This document shows, piece after piece, positions 63,431 through 64,000 of a stretch of DNA of 64,000 nt (positions are counted from its first letter, which is position 1; each line of letters starts with the position of its first letter). The stretch comes from Gallalistipes aquisgranensis (GTDB taxonomy: Bacteria > Bacteroidota > Bacteroidia > Bacteroidales > Rikenellaceae): positions 1,488,001 to 1,552,000 of the forward strand of contig NZ_JADCJY010000001.1 of assembly GCF_014982715.1 (NCBI RefSeq). Reading direction: 5' to 3'. The notes under the pieces were generated by a model. The model worked only from the letters and a program-made list of their open reading frames with translations, had not been told where the DNA came from and did no database searches. A program made the translations under genes and the position numbers.

Positions 63431-64000
63431 TTATTTCCCGTTCGATCAAATCCGAATCCCCGAAGGGATAGTGGGGCAAAGGTAACACTTCCGCCCGTTC
63501 GCCCCAATAGGCGGTCAGGTTTTCGACGGGAAAAATCACATCGTCCGTCCCCACCACGGCCCGGTCCCAGCGGATCGAAGGCTCGTAGGGCTCGAGCGAA
63601 CCCTCGCACAGGCCGATCAACTCGCATTCATTGGCTTCGCGGTCGCGGAACGGAAGCCACGGCGCCAGACGGGCATACTCCTTCGGCCCGTACATCCTGC
63701 GGTTGAACTCGTCGATTCCGTATTTATGAATTCCGCGAAGGGTGACATTCATCCGTTTGGGGTCGATTCCCCTGCGGGCGTCCACCGGATAGGGCGAACC
63801 GCACAGGGCCACCGCCCGCGTCCATTCCACCCTCGTGAAAATCCGCTCGGCCACCCATACGCCGAACGACCAAGCGAACAGATAGCGCCTCGGATAGTCC
63901 GCCAGCGGCAGCCCCGGATCGGCGATCTCTCCCCTGAAATCGAAGAGGCAGACCACATCGCATCCCGCAGGCCGCACGTGTTCCACACACCGGGGCGCAC
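63420..64000 (-). CDS. bioG: Pimeloyl-ACP methyl ester esterase BioG (5' truncated)
   Basis: The frame runs off the right edge, so the N-terminal part is missing and the apparent GTG start at 63986 is internal. The DUF452/BioG-type alpha/beta hydrolase shows the nucleophile elbow in FAWSFGVWVAER, the acid in VVGTDDVIFP and the histidine in LPLPHYPFGDSDL. BioG removes the methyl ester from pimeloyl-ACP, replacing BioH, and occurs with bioC, with which it overlaps here. A CAAAGGTA (TACCTTTG on minus) within its 3' end may be chance or an internal promoter for bioC. Confidence 0.85.
   Translation of the reverse strand, partial: APRCVEHVRPAGCDVVCLFDFRGEIADPGLPLADYPRRYLFAWSFGVWVAERIFTRVEWTRAVALCGSPYPVDARRGIDPKRMNVTLRGIHKYGIDEFNRRMYGPKEYARLAPWLPFRDREANECELIGLCEGSLEPYEPSIRWDRAVVGTDDVIFPVENLTAYWGERAEVLPLPHYPFGDSDLIEREINGR

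Noticed and set aside
63473-63480. TACCTTTG on the minus strand inside bioG as a bioC promoter
   Set aside because: It lies in coding sequence for the LPLPHYPFG segment holding the catalytic histidine, so the match may be forced by the protein; not listed as a separate site.

Overview
The window looks like a chromosomal segment from a GC-rich member of the Bacteroidota, most plausibly an Alistipes-like gut Rikenellaceae. The evidence is a SusC/SusD pair in a carbohydrate locus, an S46 dipeptidyl peptidase, Bacteroidota-type families (GSCFA, DUF2851, DUF4861, PG_1098-like methyltransferase), a SecA with a SEC-C tail, almost no Shine-Dalgarno sites, and many TAnnTTTG -7 promoter boxes. The taxon is an inference from gene content. 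No tRNA, rRNA operon, insertion sequence, phage gene or CRISPR array was seen.

Layout. 1-2173 (+): tail of an XRE-cupin regulator and an acyl-CoA ligase. 2207-9478 (-): a tight eight-gene run (MBL hydrolase, trmD, lpxB, FAH-family protein, SDR, Maf, DPP11-type peptidase, NUDIX), with a promoter box at 9500. 9582-10712 (+): a lipoprotein that also carries a C-terminal membrane helix. 10808-23829 (-): a polysaccharide utilization locus, in transcription order susC, susD, fasciclin lipoprotein, SusE-like repeat lipoprotein, terminator, GH71/99-like enzyme, GH2 enzyme, agarase-type clan GH-A lipoprotein. 23830-24357: the longest gene-free stretch. 24358-30398 (+): RlmD-type methyltransferase, SIMPL protein, mnmD, cdd, RluA-type pseudouridine synthase and two GT2 glycosyltransferases.

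30512-41954 (-): aspA, secA, DUF2851, a DUF59 protein with sufE, a divergent alkaline-phosphatase-superfamily protein, a zinc-ribbon membrane protein, GSCFA and DUF4861. 42047-44882 (+): ispE, then a carboxyltransferase and biotin carrier pair closed by a strong terminator. 45156-47677 (-): tpiA and lysS. 47817-50027 (+): a large unclassified lipoprotein with glycosidase-like architecture. 50097-61678 (-): kdsC, DUF2520, YihY, a SAM methyltransferase, comEC, yifB, dnaB, ygiQ and queA. 61740-62125 (+): RNase P RNA. 62107-64000 (-): a GNAT acetyltransferase whose 3' end runs into rnpB, then bioC and bioG, with bioG cut by the window edge.

The carbohydrate locus is the clearest functional system: a TonB-dependent importer with its SusD lid, two lipoproteins with acidic surface-export-like tails, and three predicted glycosidases. 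Biotin synthesis (bioG-bioC) and a biotin-dependent carboxylase module occur in the same window. The rnpB promoter and 5' end calibrate the TAnnTTTG boxes (start about 6 nt after the box), so most predicted leaders are short (about 13-50 nt) and one lipoprotein gene may be leaderless.
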